DNA of 64,000 nt from assembly GCA_032622095.1 (NCBI GenBank), contig CP136061.1, positions 10,307,287-10,371,286 of the forward strand, in the 5' to 3' direction. This DNA comes from Siphonodentalium dalli (Eukaryota > Mollusca > Scaphopoda > Gadilida > Siphonodentaliidae). Made by a program: the position numbers and the translations under genes. Of this stretch, positions 22,480-32,349 are shown in pieces. The notes under the pieces were generated by a model. It had not been told where the DNA came from, ran no database searches, and saw only the letters and a list, made by a program, of their open reading frames with translations. Every line of letters starts with the position of its first letter. Position 1 is the first letter of the stretch.

Positions 22480-22934
22480 TGTGACCCGCCATATCAAATC
22501 CAGTCGTAAGTCGAGATTTTTTTTACCCTGTGCCAATGCATTCTCTTATATATGCGAGTCGACCATAGGTCGCCTCACATATATAAGAGAATGCATTGGC
22601 CTAACAATTTTTTACAATTTTTTTAAAATAATTGTATCTGACAATTTTTAGGACATAAAATAAAAAAACATCCATTACCCTACAGGGAGCCCCACACATA
22701 TATATAAGCATATAGAAGAGTGTCGTCTGCTCATGTTGTCTGGGGCTCTGTATGGGTGAAATTATAAAATAGTTAAAGAATACAAGAAAAAATTATTACA
22801 ATAGTAAAAAATTGTTAGGCCAATGCATTCTCTTATATATGCGAGGCGACCTATGGTCGATTCGCATATATAAGAGAATGCATTGGCACAGGGTAAAAAA
22901 TCCCGACTTACGACTGGATTCGATATGGCGGGTC
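22480..22934 (+). mobile_element. hairpin MITE, family 1, reference copy
   Basis: About 455 bp. The left inverted repeat 'tgtgacccgccatatcaaat' ... 'ccctgtgccaatgc' [hairpin] 'ggcctaaca' and right inverted repeat 'ttgttaggcc' [hairpin] 'ggcacaggg' ... 'ttcgatatggcgggtc' are reverse complements over about 125 bp. Each contains a hairpin with 27-bp arms (gccaatgcattctcttatat, atgcgag). The interior holds a 'tgtcgtctgctcatg' module. There is no coding. The last bases of the right end are replaced by a second MITE. Confidence 0.9.
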
Positions 22935-23021
22935 TATTAACCCATAGTGAGCCCCACACAGCCTGGAGCAGACGACACTATGTAGTGCATGCTTCCATCT
23001 GTGTGAGGCTCCCTGTGGGTT
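22935..23021. mobile_element. 87-bp TAACCCAnAG MITE with cagacgacac core
   Basis: Runs 'taacccatagtgagccccac' ... 'ggagcagacgacactatg' ... 'gaggctccctgtgggtt'. Ends form a 10-bp imperfect inverted repeat. Same insertion point relative to the family 1 end as at 54996. Confidence 0.7.
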
Positions 23022-23154
23022 CAACAATGGACCCTATAGGTAGTTTGTTGGACTTATTATCTCAACGTTTCCCATAAAAGAATATGAATTCTGCATTTGA
23101 ATTGTATATAATGACTTCCATAAAATCATTTATTAACAATTTACACATCATGTA

Positions 23155-23500
23155 CGATTGTCTCCACCCAGTCCCCACACACCCTACCCGACAACGCCCC
23201 TACCCAGTCGTCACCGCCCTACCCGACAACGATCCCCATCCATCCAGTCGCGACCCACCCTACCCAACAACGCCCCTATCCAGTCCTCATCACCCTGCCC
23301 GACAACGATCCCCACCCAGTCAACACACACCCTACCCGACAACGCTCCCCACCCAGTCCCCCACCCACCATATCCGACAACGCTCAAACCTATCCGATAA
23401 TGCTCCCCACCACCCTATCCGATAATGCTCTACACCCACCTACCATATTCGATAACGCTCATCAACCCACCCGCCCACCCTTTCCGATAACGCTCTTCAT
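23155..23500. repeat. C-rich minisatellite, about 36-bp unit
   Basis: Degenerate copies of 'ccctacccgacaacg(c/a)tccc' with 'cacccagtc'. Almost G-free stretches. Open frames here are artefacts. Confidence 0.85.
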
Positions 23501-23799
23501 ACACTCACACACAAAAATATTGACATGTGTATGCATTAGACAAAATTTTCCCGCTATAATTTGCTGACTCAGAGCCCAGTCTGAAAAAAACGGCCGTCAT
23601 GATGGACGCCATCTTATCTGGTGTCCAGACGACCACTTTTGTCTGTCGTGTTAACATCGATTAAAAGTTGAGGGACATAACAAGGAAGAAAATGAGTGGG
23701 GTGAAGTTAAGTCCTGATGGGGTGCAGGGGTACTCTATCAGCTCAGGGACTATGTCATGGGTATCGTTTAACCCCTGCATTTGTTCTTGTCTATATATT

Positions 23800-24096
23800 A
23801 TTTTGATGCAAAGATCATCATCATCACCATTTACATCATCGTCATCGTCATTGTCAGAGTAATCGTCGTCCTCATTATCGTCATAATCACCATCATCATC
23901 GAAGTCGTAGTAATCATGGCAATCGTCGTAATCGTCGTCGTCGTAATCGTCGTAATAATCGTCGTCGTAATCGTCGTCGTCATTATCTTCGTTATCGTGG
24001 TCACAACGTGGATCCGGCGGCTAATCGATACGGTTACGGGATCCGGCGGCTAATCGATACGGTTACGGGATCCGGCGGCTAATCGATATGGTTGAG
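23800..24096. repeat. (atc/gtc)n tract and 29-bp triplicate
   Basis: 23810-24000 is a degenerate trinucleotide tract (atc, gtc, gta). 24010-24096 has three copies of 'gatccggcggctaatcgata' plus 'cggttacgg'. The Val/Ile frame through it is not a gene. Confidence 0.88.
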
Positions 24097-24451
24097 GACG
24101 CATTATATTTCTATATTCAGAAGAATTCACACGAGTACAATGTTTAATTTGATCCTTCATAGAACACTGTTTACCGAGGCTATAGTTTACTGATGCTGTA
24201 GTTTACTGAGGACATAGTCATATGAATGGATGCAAATCTTGGCATCAAAAACATAATTATATCTTTGTGTAAAAAATAGCTATCGACATGCTAACTGAAG
24301 ACGTCTCAATTCTCGCCACGAACCATTTGAACAATCCCGAAGCACTCTATGTCTGTGAATCTTGGCACTGTTGTCGCCAGAACGTTGGAACACGCTTATC
24401 GCATACCTGCGCATTCCGAAGCCATACTCACAAATCACCCCAGGAAACGCA

Positions 24452-24851
24452 TTAACCCTTTACCCAACAGAAGGGCCCTGTGCCAATGCATTCTCTTATA
24501 TATGCGAGTCGACCATAGGTCGCCTCGCATATATAAGAGAATGCATTGGCTTAACACATTAAAAATTATAAAATTGTTAAAGAATGTAAGAACAAATGGT
24601 AAAAAGTGTTAAAAAAAGAATATTTTTAGGCCAATGCATTCTCTTATATATGCGAGGCGACCTATGGTCGACTCGCATATATAAGAGAATGCATTGGCAC
24701 AGGGCATAACTATAACCATCACAATGTGGTCAATGAGCCGGTTCCAATGATATCCATATTTGTATGGTTTTATTGAGACAGACCGAAGATATTTTAGGCT
24801 GTTGAAGCTTTATTTGGCCGGTTTTGGCCGGTTTGTTGGGTAAAGGGTTAA
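24452..24851 (+). mobile_element. TTAA-flanked hairpin MITE, family 2 (copy A)
   Basis: The element occupies 24456-24847, flanked by TTAA on both sides. Termini CCCTTTACCCAACA and TGTTGGGTAAAGGG are perfect inverted repeats. Inside is 'ccctgtgcc' [hairpin] 'ggcttaac' ... 'ttaggcc' [hairpin] 'ggcacaggg', the same cassette as family 1, then a unique right arm ('catcacaatgtggtcaatga' ... 'ttggccggttttggccggtt'). TTAA duplications and CCC termini suggest piggyBac-type mobilisation. It is non-coding and so non-autonomous. Confidence 0.9.
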
Positions 24852-24883
24852 CGAAGAGATAACTGTCGTACAGCCATACTGCT

Positions 24884-25011
24884 ACTTATGTAATGTTCAT
24901 ACGCTCATGTCCCGAACCGTCTCGACCTTATGTAATGTTCATACGCTCATGTCCCGAATCGTCTCGACCTTATGTAATGTTCATACGCTCATGTCCCGAC
25001 CCGTCTCGATC
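24884..25011. repeat. 42-bp triplicate
   Basis: Three copies of 'cttatgtaatgttcatacgc' plus 'tcatgtcccga...gtctcgac'. Confidence 0.92.
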
Positions 25012-25108
25012 GCTACTGCATGTGTATATAGTCATATAGCCACGTGAAGCTACTTAAGTATATTGTTATTCACGGAGCGGTTTGTCCTGTAGAACAATGG
25101 AACGAGTT

Positions 25109-25240
25109 TACCGCATTCCATGACATTCCATGACATTCCATGACATTCCATGACATTCCATGACATTCCATGACATTCCGAACTCCTAGTGACAAATTAA
25201 CCGCATTCCATGACATTCCGAACTCCTATTGACAAATTCA
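25109..25240. repeat. 10-bp 'cattccatga' microarray
   Basis: About seven 10-bp units, followed by a partial duplication of 'ccgaactccta(g/t)tgacaaatt' that brings one more unit. Confidence 0.92.
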
Positions 25241-25625
25241 CTTCCAAGCTTTAAAGACACATTATGGACTTGTTCGTGTGTGTGAAACTGTTAAGTTGGT
25301 ATGCAGGCGCTATGCCAACTGAAGGAATTTAGCATTCTAATATAACATCGCCGAAACTGTCAAGCAAATCGACCGCACCACTCAATAGAAAACATCGTGT
25401 GAACGACGCTCAATTGTAAATATGTATTTCTCGATTCGGGACGGATCTATCGGCGATAAAGCAACGAAAACGATTTCGCCACCGAAAGTCGCTTTATTTA
25501 ATTAATATATAAGATTGACGACGTGTGTAGTTAATTTGGACATAATATTTGTAAAATTAACTACATTAAGCAAGATTATTCTCCATTTCTATTTTATCAC
25601 CCAACCGGAGTGTTTCACATGACTT
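25241..25625. repeat. dispersed repeat, inverse of 52875-53222
   Basis: Blocks such as 'aatatgtatttctcgattcg', 'ggcgctatgccaactgaagg' and 'ccggagtgtttcacatgact' recur as reverse complements 27 kb away. Possible TTTAAAG / CTTTAA termini. Confidence 0.75.
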
Positions 25626-26491
25626 TAAGGAACTCGTGTTGACGGAACATTTACATTATTATGGGTCGAATCATGAAAATGAATTTCTGAATTCATTTTA
25701 ATTATAATCGCCACGTTGTTTGCATCGTTTGTCGAGCACATCAATGTATTTCGCAAACATCCTTGGCTCAAATTAATTCATTTGTTACATATATTCTATT
25801 GATTATAAAAGGAGATGGTCCCATACATGGTCCCATACATGGTCCCATACATGGCCGGATTTAGTGTACGGTATCCATTTAAAGGGATACTGTACTCACA
25901 TGTTTTTTTAATCTCAGAGATTGTCTAACGTTACGGTACGAAACTAGAGGATCAAAAACCAACATCCACCTAATAAATAAATAAATAAATAATAGAATAA
26001 ATAACAGTTTTGTATAGCGTAAAATCCACCGAAGTTCTCTAAAACGCTTGACATGTTAAACATAAAATACAATTGCAAATATAATACATAATTATGGACA
26101 TCAACAAAAATGTAGAACTATAAGTGAGACGTTACTAAGAAATACAAAAGCGCATAAAATTACAAATCGAAAACAATATTAAAAAGTTACTGGTAAATTG
26201 GGGGTGATAATAGGCTAAAAAATGCTAACAGCGAAAAAAGGGGGTAAAATGGCGAACGGGTAACAAGCTAAAAATAACATGAAAATGGTGGTAAAATGGG
26301 GAAAGATCGGGAAATGAGTAAAATTGAAACGAAAAATATTGATGAGACTAAGGTGCTTAATTAGTGATCCAAACAGTATAAAAGATAGAATATTATTAAC
26401 AAAGGTTATTTTTTGGTTTTGTTAACATTATGTTATACAATGGTAAGCTTTATGTTTTGGTAAGCTAAGGCTAATGTATGCATAATCAGAA
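25626..26491. other. intronic, minor repeats only
   Basis: Three 14-bp 'ggtcccatacat' units (about 25817-25855) and an (aata)n tract (about 25972-25992). No gene seen. Confidence 0.6.
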
Positions 26492-26894
26492 TTAACCCTT
26501 TACCCAACAGAAGGGCCCTGTGCCAATGCATTCTCTTATATATGCGAGTCGACCATAGGTCGCCTCGCATATATAAGAGAATGCATTGGCTTAACTCATT
26601 AAAATTATATATAAAATTGTTAAAGAATGTAAGAAAAAATAGTAAAAAGTGTTAAAAAAAGAATATTTTTAGGCCAATGCATTCTCTTATATATGCGAGG
26701 CGACCTATGGTCGACTCGCATATATAAGAGAATGCATTGGCACAGGGCATAACTGTAACTATCACAATGTGGTCAAGGAGCCGGTTCCAATGATATCCAT
26801 ATTTGTATGGTTCTATTGAGACAGACCGAAGATATTTTAGGCTGTTGAAGCTTTATTTGGCCGGTTTTGGCCGGTTTGTTGGGTAAAGGGTTAT
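26492..26894 (+). mobile_element. hairpin MITE, family 2 (copy B)
   Basis: Element 26496-26890, almost identical to copy A. Left flank TTAA, right flank TTAT: one base of the duplication has changed. Confidence 0.9.
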
Positions 26895-27665
26895 CGCTCC
26901 TACGTTACTATTTAGTTCGCTTCGGGAGTATAATATATTTGATTCGAGTCGAGGAATCAAAGCTCAAAGTTATCTGATGACGATTTTTAAAATTTGTTCT
27001 CTTTCACCACCTGGAATATTTTGTGGCCTAGCAAATATTCGACGATCCGACCGACATACTCTCCATACAAAATTTCGTTGAACAAAATGTTGATACATAA
27101 CACGTTATAGTAGAGTTATACAGTGGTTAACATTATTTTTGGCAATTAATCGATTCTGATAACTGAAGCAACTTTTGAAGAAATGTTGTTGTTGTTGGAA
27201 TCTGATGATACGTGGATCGAATCGGATTATGTACCTTTAAAAGGTGTATATTTTGATGGTCTATTATTGATTTGGAGGGATGTTAAGGGTGCGTCCATAC
27301 ACTGGTAAATATGCATGGCATTTTTTGCAGTCATTTTCTTATAGAAAATCCTATGCCAGAATATTAACGGCAACATGCATAAAGAATGCATATTTGCCAT
27401 AGTTAACGACATGAGAAGCATCACTCCCGCATTGAGTTTATTGCACCAGAATCATCTCTATTAATAACAGAACTTCTTTGATAATTTCGAGTGGTCAAAA
27501 TTAAACTGGAGTATAACATGGATTATCACTTGAAGTATCATGCCATTTAGTGGCTTTGTCTCGAAACACGATTAATTAACTCTTGTTCCGACACTGTAAT
27601 CAGTATCACCGCAACAAGCACCACCAGAAGCGCATTACTAAACCCTCTCTACACTAAATGCTTGG
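26895..27665. repeat. dispersed 'attaacgctcctaaattact' family, inverted layout
   Basis: Shares long blocks with 31390-32010, 48490-48900, 49027-49400, 49845-49975, 52596-52880, 54470-54553 and 55105-55560: 'tttgattcgagtcgaggaa', 'gttgacagtggttaacatta', 'attaatcgattctgataact', 'cttatagaaaatcctatgcc', 'aaataacagaacttctttga'. An unclassified interspersed repeat of more than 700 bp. No protein recognised. Confidence 0.75.
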
Positions 27666-27701
27666 TTTGGAGTTTGGGATTATCACCGGGAAGATTTGAA
27701 A

Positions 27702-30390
27702 GGGCCGTCAGCCCTCTCCTTGATACTCCTGTAACCCACGTTTGTATGTTATAATGCCGCTGTCAGCCTTCTCCTTGAGACTCCTACAACCCACGTTTGT
27801 ATGTTATAATGCCGCTGTCAGCCCTCTCCTACAACCCACGTTTGTATGCTATAATGCCGCTGTCAGCCCTCTCATTGAGACTCCTACAACCCACGTTTGT
27901 ATGCTATAATGCCTCTGTCAGCCCTCTCCTACAACCCACGTTTGTATGTTATAATGCCGCTGTAGCCCTCTCCTACAACCCACGTTTGTATGCTATAATG
28001 CTGCTGTCAGCCCTCTCTTACAACCCACGTTTGTATGCTATAATGCCGCTGTCAGCCCTCCCCACAACCCACGTTTGTATGCTATAATGCCGCTCTCAGC
28101 CCTCTCCTACAACCCACGTTTGTATGCTATAATGCCGCTGTAGCCCTCTCCTACAACCCACGTTTGTATGCTATAATGCTGCTGGCAGCCCTATCTTACA
28201 ACCCACGTTTGTATGCTATAATACCGCTGTCAGCCCTCTCCCACAACCCACGTTTGTATGCTATAATTCCGCTCTCAGCCCTCTCCTACAACCCACGTTT
28301 GTATGCTATAATGCCGCTGTAGCCCTCTCCTATAACCCACGTTTGTATGCTATAATGCTGCTGTCAGCCCTCTCTTACAACCCACGTTTGTATGCTATAA
28401 CGCCGCTGTCAGCCCTCTTCTACAACCCACGTTTGTATGATATAATGCCGCTGTCAGACCTCTCACACAACCCACGTTTGTATGATATAATGCCGCTGCC
28501 AGCCCTCTCCTACAACCCACGTTTGTATGCTATAATGCTGCTGGCAGCCCTATCTTACAACCCACGTTTGTATGCTATAATGCCGCTGTCAGCCCTCTCC
28601 CACAACCCACGTTTGTATGCTATAATGCCGCTCTCAGCCCTCTCCTACAACCCACGTTTGTATGCTATAATGCCGCTGTAGCCCTCTCCTACAACCCACG
28701 TTTGTATGCTATAATGCTGCTGTCAGCCCTCTCTTACAACCCACGTTTGTATGCTATAACGCCGCTGTCAGCCCTCTTCTACAACCCACGTTTGTATGAT
28801 ATAATGCCGCTGTCAGCCCTCTCACACAACCCACGTTTGTATGATATAATGCCGCTGCCAGCCCTCTCCTACAACCCACGTTTGTATGCTATAATGCCGC
28901 TGTCAGCCCTCTCCTACAACCCACGTTTGTATGCTATAATGCCGCTGTCAGCCCTCTCCCACAACCCACGTTTGTATGATATAATGCCGATGTAGCCCTC
29001 TCCTACAACCCACGTTTGTATGCTATAATGCCGCTGTCAGCCATCTCCTACAACCCACGTTTGTATGCTATAATGCCACTGTCAGCCCTCTCCTACAACC
29101 CACGTGTGTACGTTATAATGCTGCTGTCAGCCCTCTCACACAACCCACGTTTGTATGCTATAATGCCGCTGTCAGCCCTCTCCTACAACCCACGGTTGTA
29201 TGCTATAATGCCGCTGTCAGCCCTCTCCTACAACCCACGTTTGTATGATATAATGCCGCTGTCAGCCCTCTCCTACAACCCACGTTTTTACGTTATAATG
29301 CCGCTGTCAGCCCTCTCCCACAACCCACGTTTGTATGATATAATGCCGCTGTAGCCCTCTCATACAACCCACGTTTGTATGATATAATGCCGCTGTTATA
29401 CCTCTTCTACAACCCACGTGTGTATGCTATAATGCCGCTGTCAGCCCTCTCCCACAACCCACGTTTGTATGCTATAATGCCGCTGTCAGCCCTTTCCTAC
29501 AACCCACGTTTGTATGCTATAATGCCGCTGTCAGCCCTCTCCTACATCCCACGTTTGTATGATATAATGCCGCTGTAGCCCTCTCCTACAACCCACGTTT
29601 GTATGCTATAATGCCGCTGTCAGCCCTCTCCTACAACCCACGTTTGTATGCTATAACGCCGCTGTCAGCCCTCTCCTACAACCCACGATTGTATGCTATA
29701 ATGCCGCTGTCAGCCCTCCTCTCCTACAACCCACGTTTGTATGCTATAATGCCGCTGTCAGCCATCCTCTCCTACAACCCACGTTTGTATGCTATAATGC
29801 CGCTGTCAGCCCTCTCCTACAACCCACGTTTGTATGCTATAATGCCGCTGTCAGCCCTCTCCTATAACCCACGTTTGTATGCTATAATGCCGCTGTCAGC
29901 CCTCTCCTACAACCCACGTTTGTTTGATATAATGCCGCTGTAGCCCTCTCCTACAACCCACGTTTGTATGCTATAATGCCGCTGTCAGCCCTCTCCCACA
30001 ACCCACGTTTGTATGCTATAATGACGCTGTCAGCCCTCTCATACAACCCACGTTTGTATGCTAAAATGCCACTATAGCCCTCTCCTACAACCCACGTTTG
30101 TATGCTATAATGCCGCTGTCAGCCCTCTCTTACAACCCACGTTTGTATGCTATAATGCCGCTGTCAGCCCTCTCCTACAACCCACGTTTGTATGCTATAA
30201 TGCCACTGTCAGCCCTCTCCTACAACCCACGTTTGTATGTTATAATGCCGCTGTCAGCCCACTCCTACAACCCACGTTTGTATGCTATAATGCCGCTGTA
30301 GCCCTCTCCTACAACCCACGTTTGTATGCTATAATGCCGCTGTCAGCCCTCTCCAACAACCCACGTTTGTATGCTATAATGCCGCTGAAG
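27702..30390. repeat. 45-bp satellite
   Basis: About 60 copies of 'ctcctacaacccacgtttgt', 'atgctataatgccgctgtca', 'gccct'. Some units lose one C (44 bp), which shifts reading frames. A block of 8 units recurs 359 bp apart (28343 and 28702), showing block duplication. Confidence 0.97.
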
Positions 30391-30690
30391 AGCGTGTGTT
30401 GGGTTTGGATTTGTGAGTCTTTAACACTAAGTAGATATTTGCCTGCTGTGTATGGTGTGCATGCCACCATGAAAGAAACAAAGCCCCTCCGACCCACTCA
30501 CTTCCGAAACTGGACCGGCGATGAAGACTATACCTTGTTTACAATTAGAGTTGTGTGAGGGCTGACAGCGGCATTATAGCATACAAACGTGGGTTGTGGG
30601 AGAGGGCTGACACCGGCATTATAGCATACAAGCCACTACATATCGTTTTATGTAGTGGCTTTTTCTAAACTAGTGTCCTGATTAGTGCTT
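30391..30690. other. spacer, two inverted satellite units, short hairpin
   Basis: A 165-bp non-repeat spacer is followed at 30556-30631 by two units of the same satellite in reverse orientation. Next comes a hairpin (agccactacat, 8-base loop, atgtagtggct) followed by five T at 30632-30666. Confidence 0.85.
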
Positions 30691-30761
30691 GCATGTACTG
30701 CGTTGCCTTTGTTTGTTGTATTCCGGGCTTGTACTACGGGCTCAACGCTAGGAAGAGGGTG

Positions 30762-30972
30762 CAATGCCGGTCGATTGAGAGGGTGCAATGCCGGCCGGCT
30801 GAAAGGGTGCAATGCCGGTCGGTTGAGAGGGTGCAATGCCGACCGGTTGAGAGGGTGTAATGCCGGCCGGTTGAAAGGGTGCAATGCCGGCCGGTTGAAA
30901 GGGTGCAAGGCCGGTCGGTTGAGAGGGTGCAATGCCGACCGGTTGAGAGGGTGTAATGCCGGCCGGTTGACC
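30762..30972. repeat. 24-bp minisatellite
   Basis: About nine copies of 'gagggtgcaatgccggccgg' plus 'ttga'. Both strands are open, but this is not coding. Confidence 0.93.
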
Positions 30973-31059
30973 TAAGGTATGTCGGGGCTCCCCAACTCTT
31001 AATGGTGCAATGCCCGCCTTCCACTCATGTGTGAGTGTCAGAACCAGTTGGCCTGGTTG

Positions 31060-32010
31060 TGTATTTGGTTGGTCTACACTAAATAGATTATCCCAGTCAG
31101 TTAAAACCTGTACATGGGAATGGCCTATTATTGATTTGGCGGGAACTTAAGGTGATAATAGCAGACGACAGGTCAACAAAAGGGCAAAAGCAGCCCTAGT
31201 TATTGAGGGAATTATTTACATAATAAGTTCAACAAACAACATATTGTTGGACTTATTATCTGAACATTTCTTATAGGATAACTACTCACTAATAATACAG
31301 GCACCATCAGAAGCACATTACTATAGGATAACTACTCACCAATAATACAGGTACCATCGGAAATACATTACCTAATCCTTTCTACACTAAATGTAGTCAG
31401 TTAAATATACATAATCCGAATTAACGCTCCTAAATTACTATATCTTTGGCTTCGGGGATAAACGATTCGCGCCGAGGAACCCACACTTCAACACTCAGAG
31501 TGATCAGATATCGATTTTTGAAATCAGTTGTTTCTAGAGATGTGTACTTTTTTCGGCCTGGCAAAGTTCGTCAACCCGAAAATTGCGGAAGAATATGGAT
31601 AACTCTAAAACAAAGTGGTAGTACGGCCAAATTTCGTTGAACAAGATACATAATCCGAATTAACGCTCAAATAAATTACTATTTCTTTGGCTTCGGGGGT
31701 AAACAAATATTTGATTCGAGTCGAGGAACCCACCCATTCAAAGCTCAGAGTTTTATCAGATTTCGATTTTTGAAATGTGTTATTTTTCGCCAACTAGAAT
31801 AATCTCGATACCAAATTGCGTTGAACAAAATATTTAATATATAACACTTTTTTGAAAATTCTATACTAGAGTTGACAGTGGTTAGCATTATGTTTTGGTA
31901 ATTAATCTATTCTGATAACTGAAGCGTCTATTCAAGAAATGTTGTCGCTGTTGTTGGAATCCCTGATGATATGGGGACCATCGAATCGTATTGTGTACAT
32001 TTAATATATC
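31060..32010. repeat. dispersed family, two partial copies in tandem
   Basis: 31420-31640 and 31655-32010 both start 'aattaacgctc(c/a)(t/a)aa' and run through 'ggcttcgggg(g/a)taaac' and 'gatcagat(a/t)tcgatttttg'. Upstream, 'ggataactactcac(t/c)aataa' is duplicated (31266 and 31325). Confidence 0.75.
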
Positions 32011-32034
32011 TTAAGGTAACGCATGAGTACTGAC

Positions 32035-32201
32035 CAAGTATTCCTCTTGTAGCGCAGCTTTGGCCAGCTCGGAATTCGCCATACAATAGAAGCACTCTGA
32101 ATATATTGTGTTCTGCATCTTGACAGGTTTCCCAGTCTTCGTCACGACCAGATTGCATCTTAAAGAGTCTGATTTGACGCGAAGTTTGAGAAAATATCCA
32201 G
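32035..32201 (-). CDS. RENBP: RENBP exon (SECFY block)
   Basis: 167-bp exon of GlcNAc 2-epimerase. Acceptor ctaattttcag|CT, donor GAATACTTG|gtcagt. The first two bases complete an Ala codon begun in the 39017-39092 exon, and the exon ends in phase 0, matching the next. It reads GYFLKLRVKSDSLRCN, then LVVTKTGKPVKMQNTIYSEC, FYCMANSELAKAALQEEYL. This matches the family's hallmark R(D/K)G(R/K)PVK.QRTIFSECFY.MA segment in the (alpha/alpha) barrel. Two departures: the family's QRT is QNT here, and the usual MNELWRATG is MANSELAKAAL. The open frame reported on other phases here is a shadow. Confidence 0.9.
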
Positions 32202-32349
32202 CTGAAAATTAGAGAAAAGGGGAATATTAATACCATATTAGTATAAACGTGTTCAACCTTAAGGCTTGCATTGGTAGCAAGTGCAGCTCTTGAACATTGG
32301 CGTCATAACAGTAAATTTAGGTTTTTAAGAATCATCTAAGCAGAATGTT

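Noticed and set aside
23781-24053. Val/Ile-rich 90-codon frame
   Set aside because: Trinucleotide repeat (gtc/atc); same tract is open in another frame as Ser-rich.
27797-30558. Series of 60-166-codon repeat frames
   Set aside because: 45-bp satellite; 44-bp units shift the frame, so no long protein is conserved.
30632-30666. Hairpin followed by T run resembling a bacterial terminator
   Set aside because: Eukaryotic intron context, no gene ends there; more likely a foldback relic.
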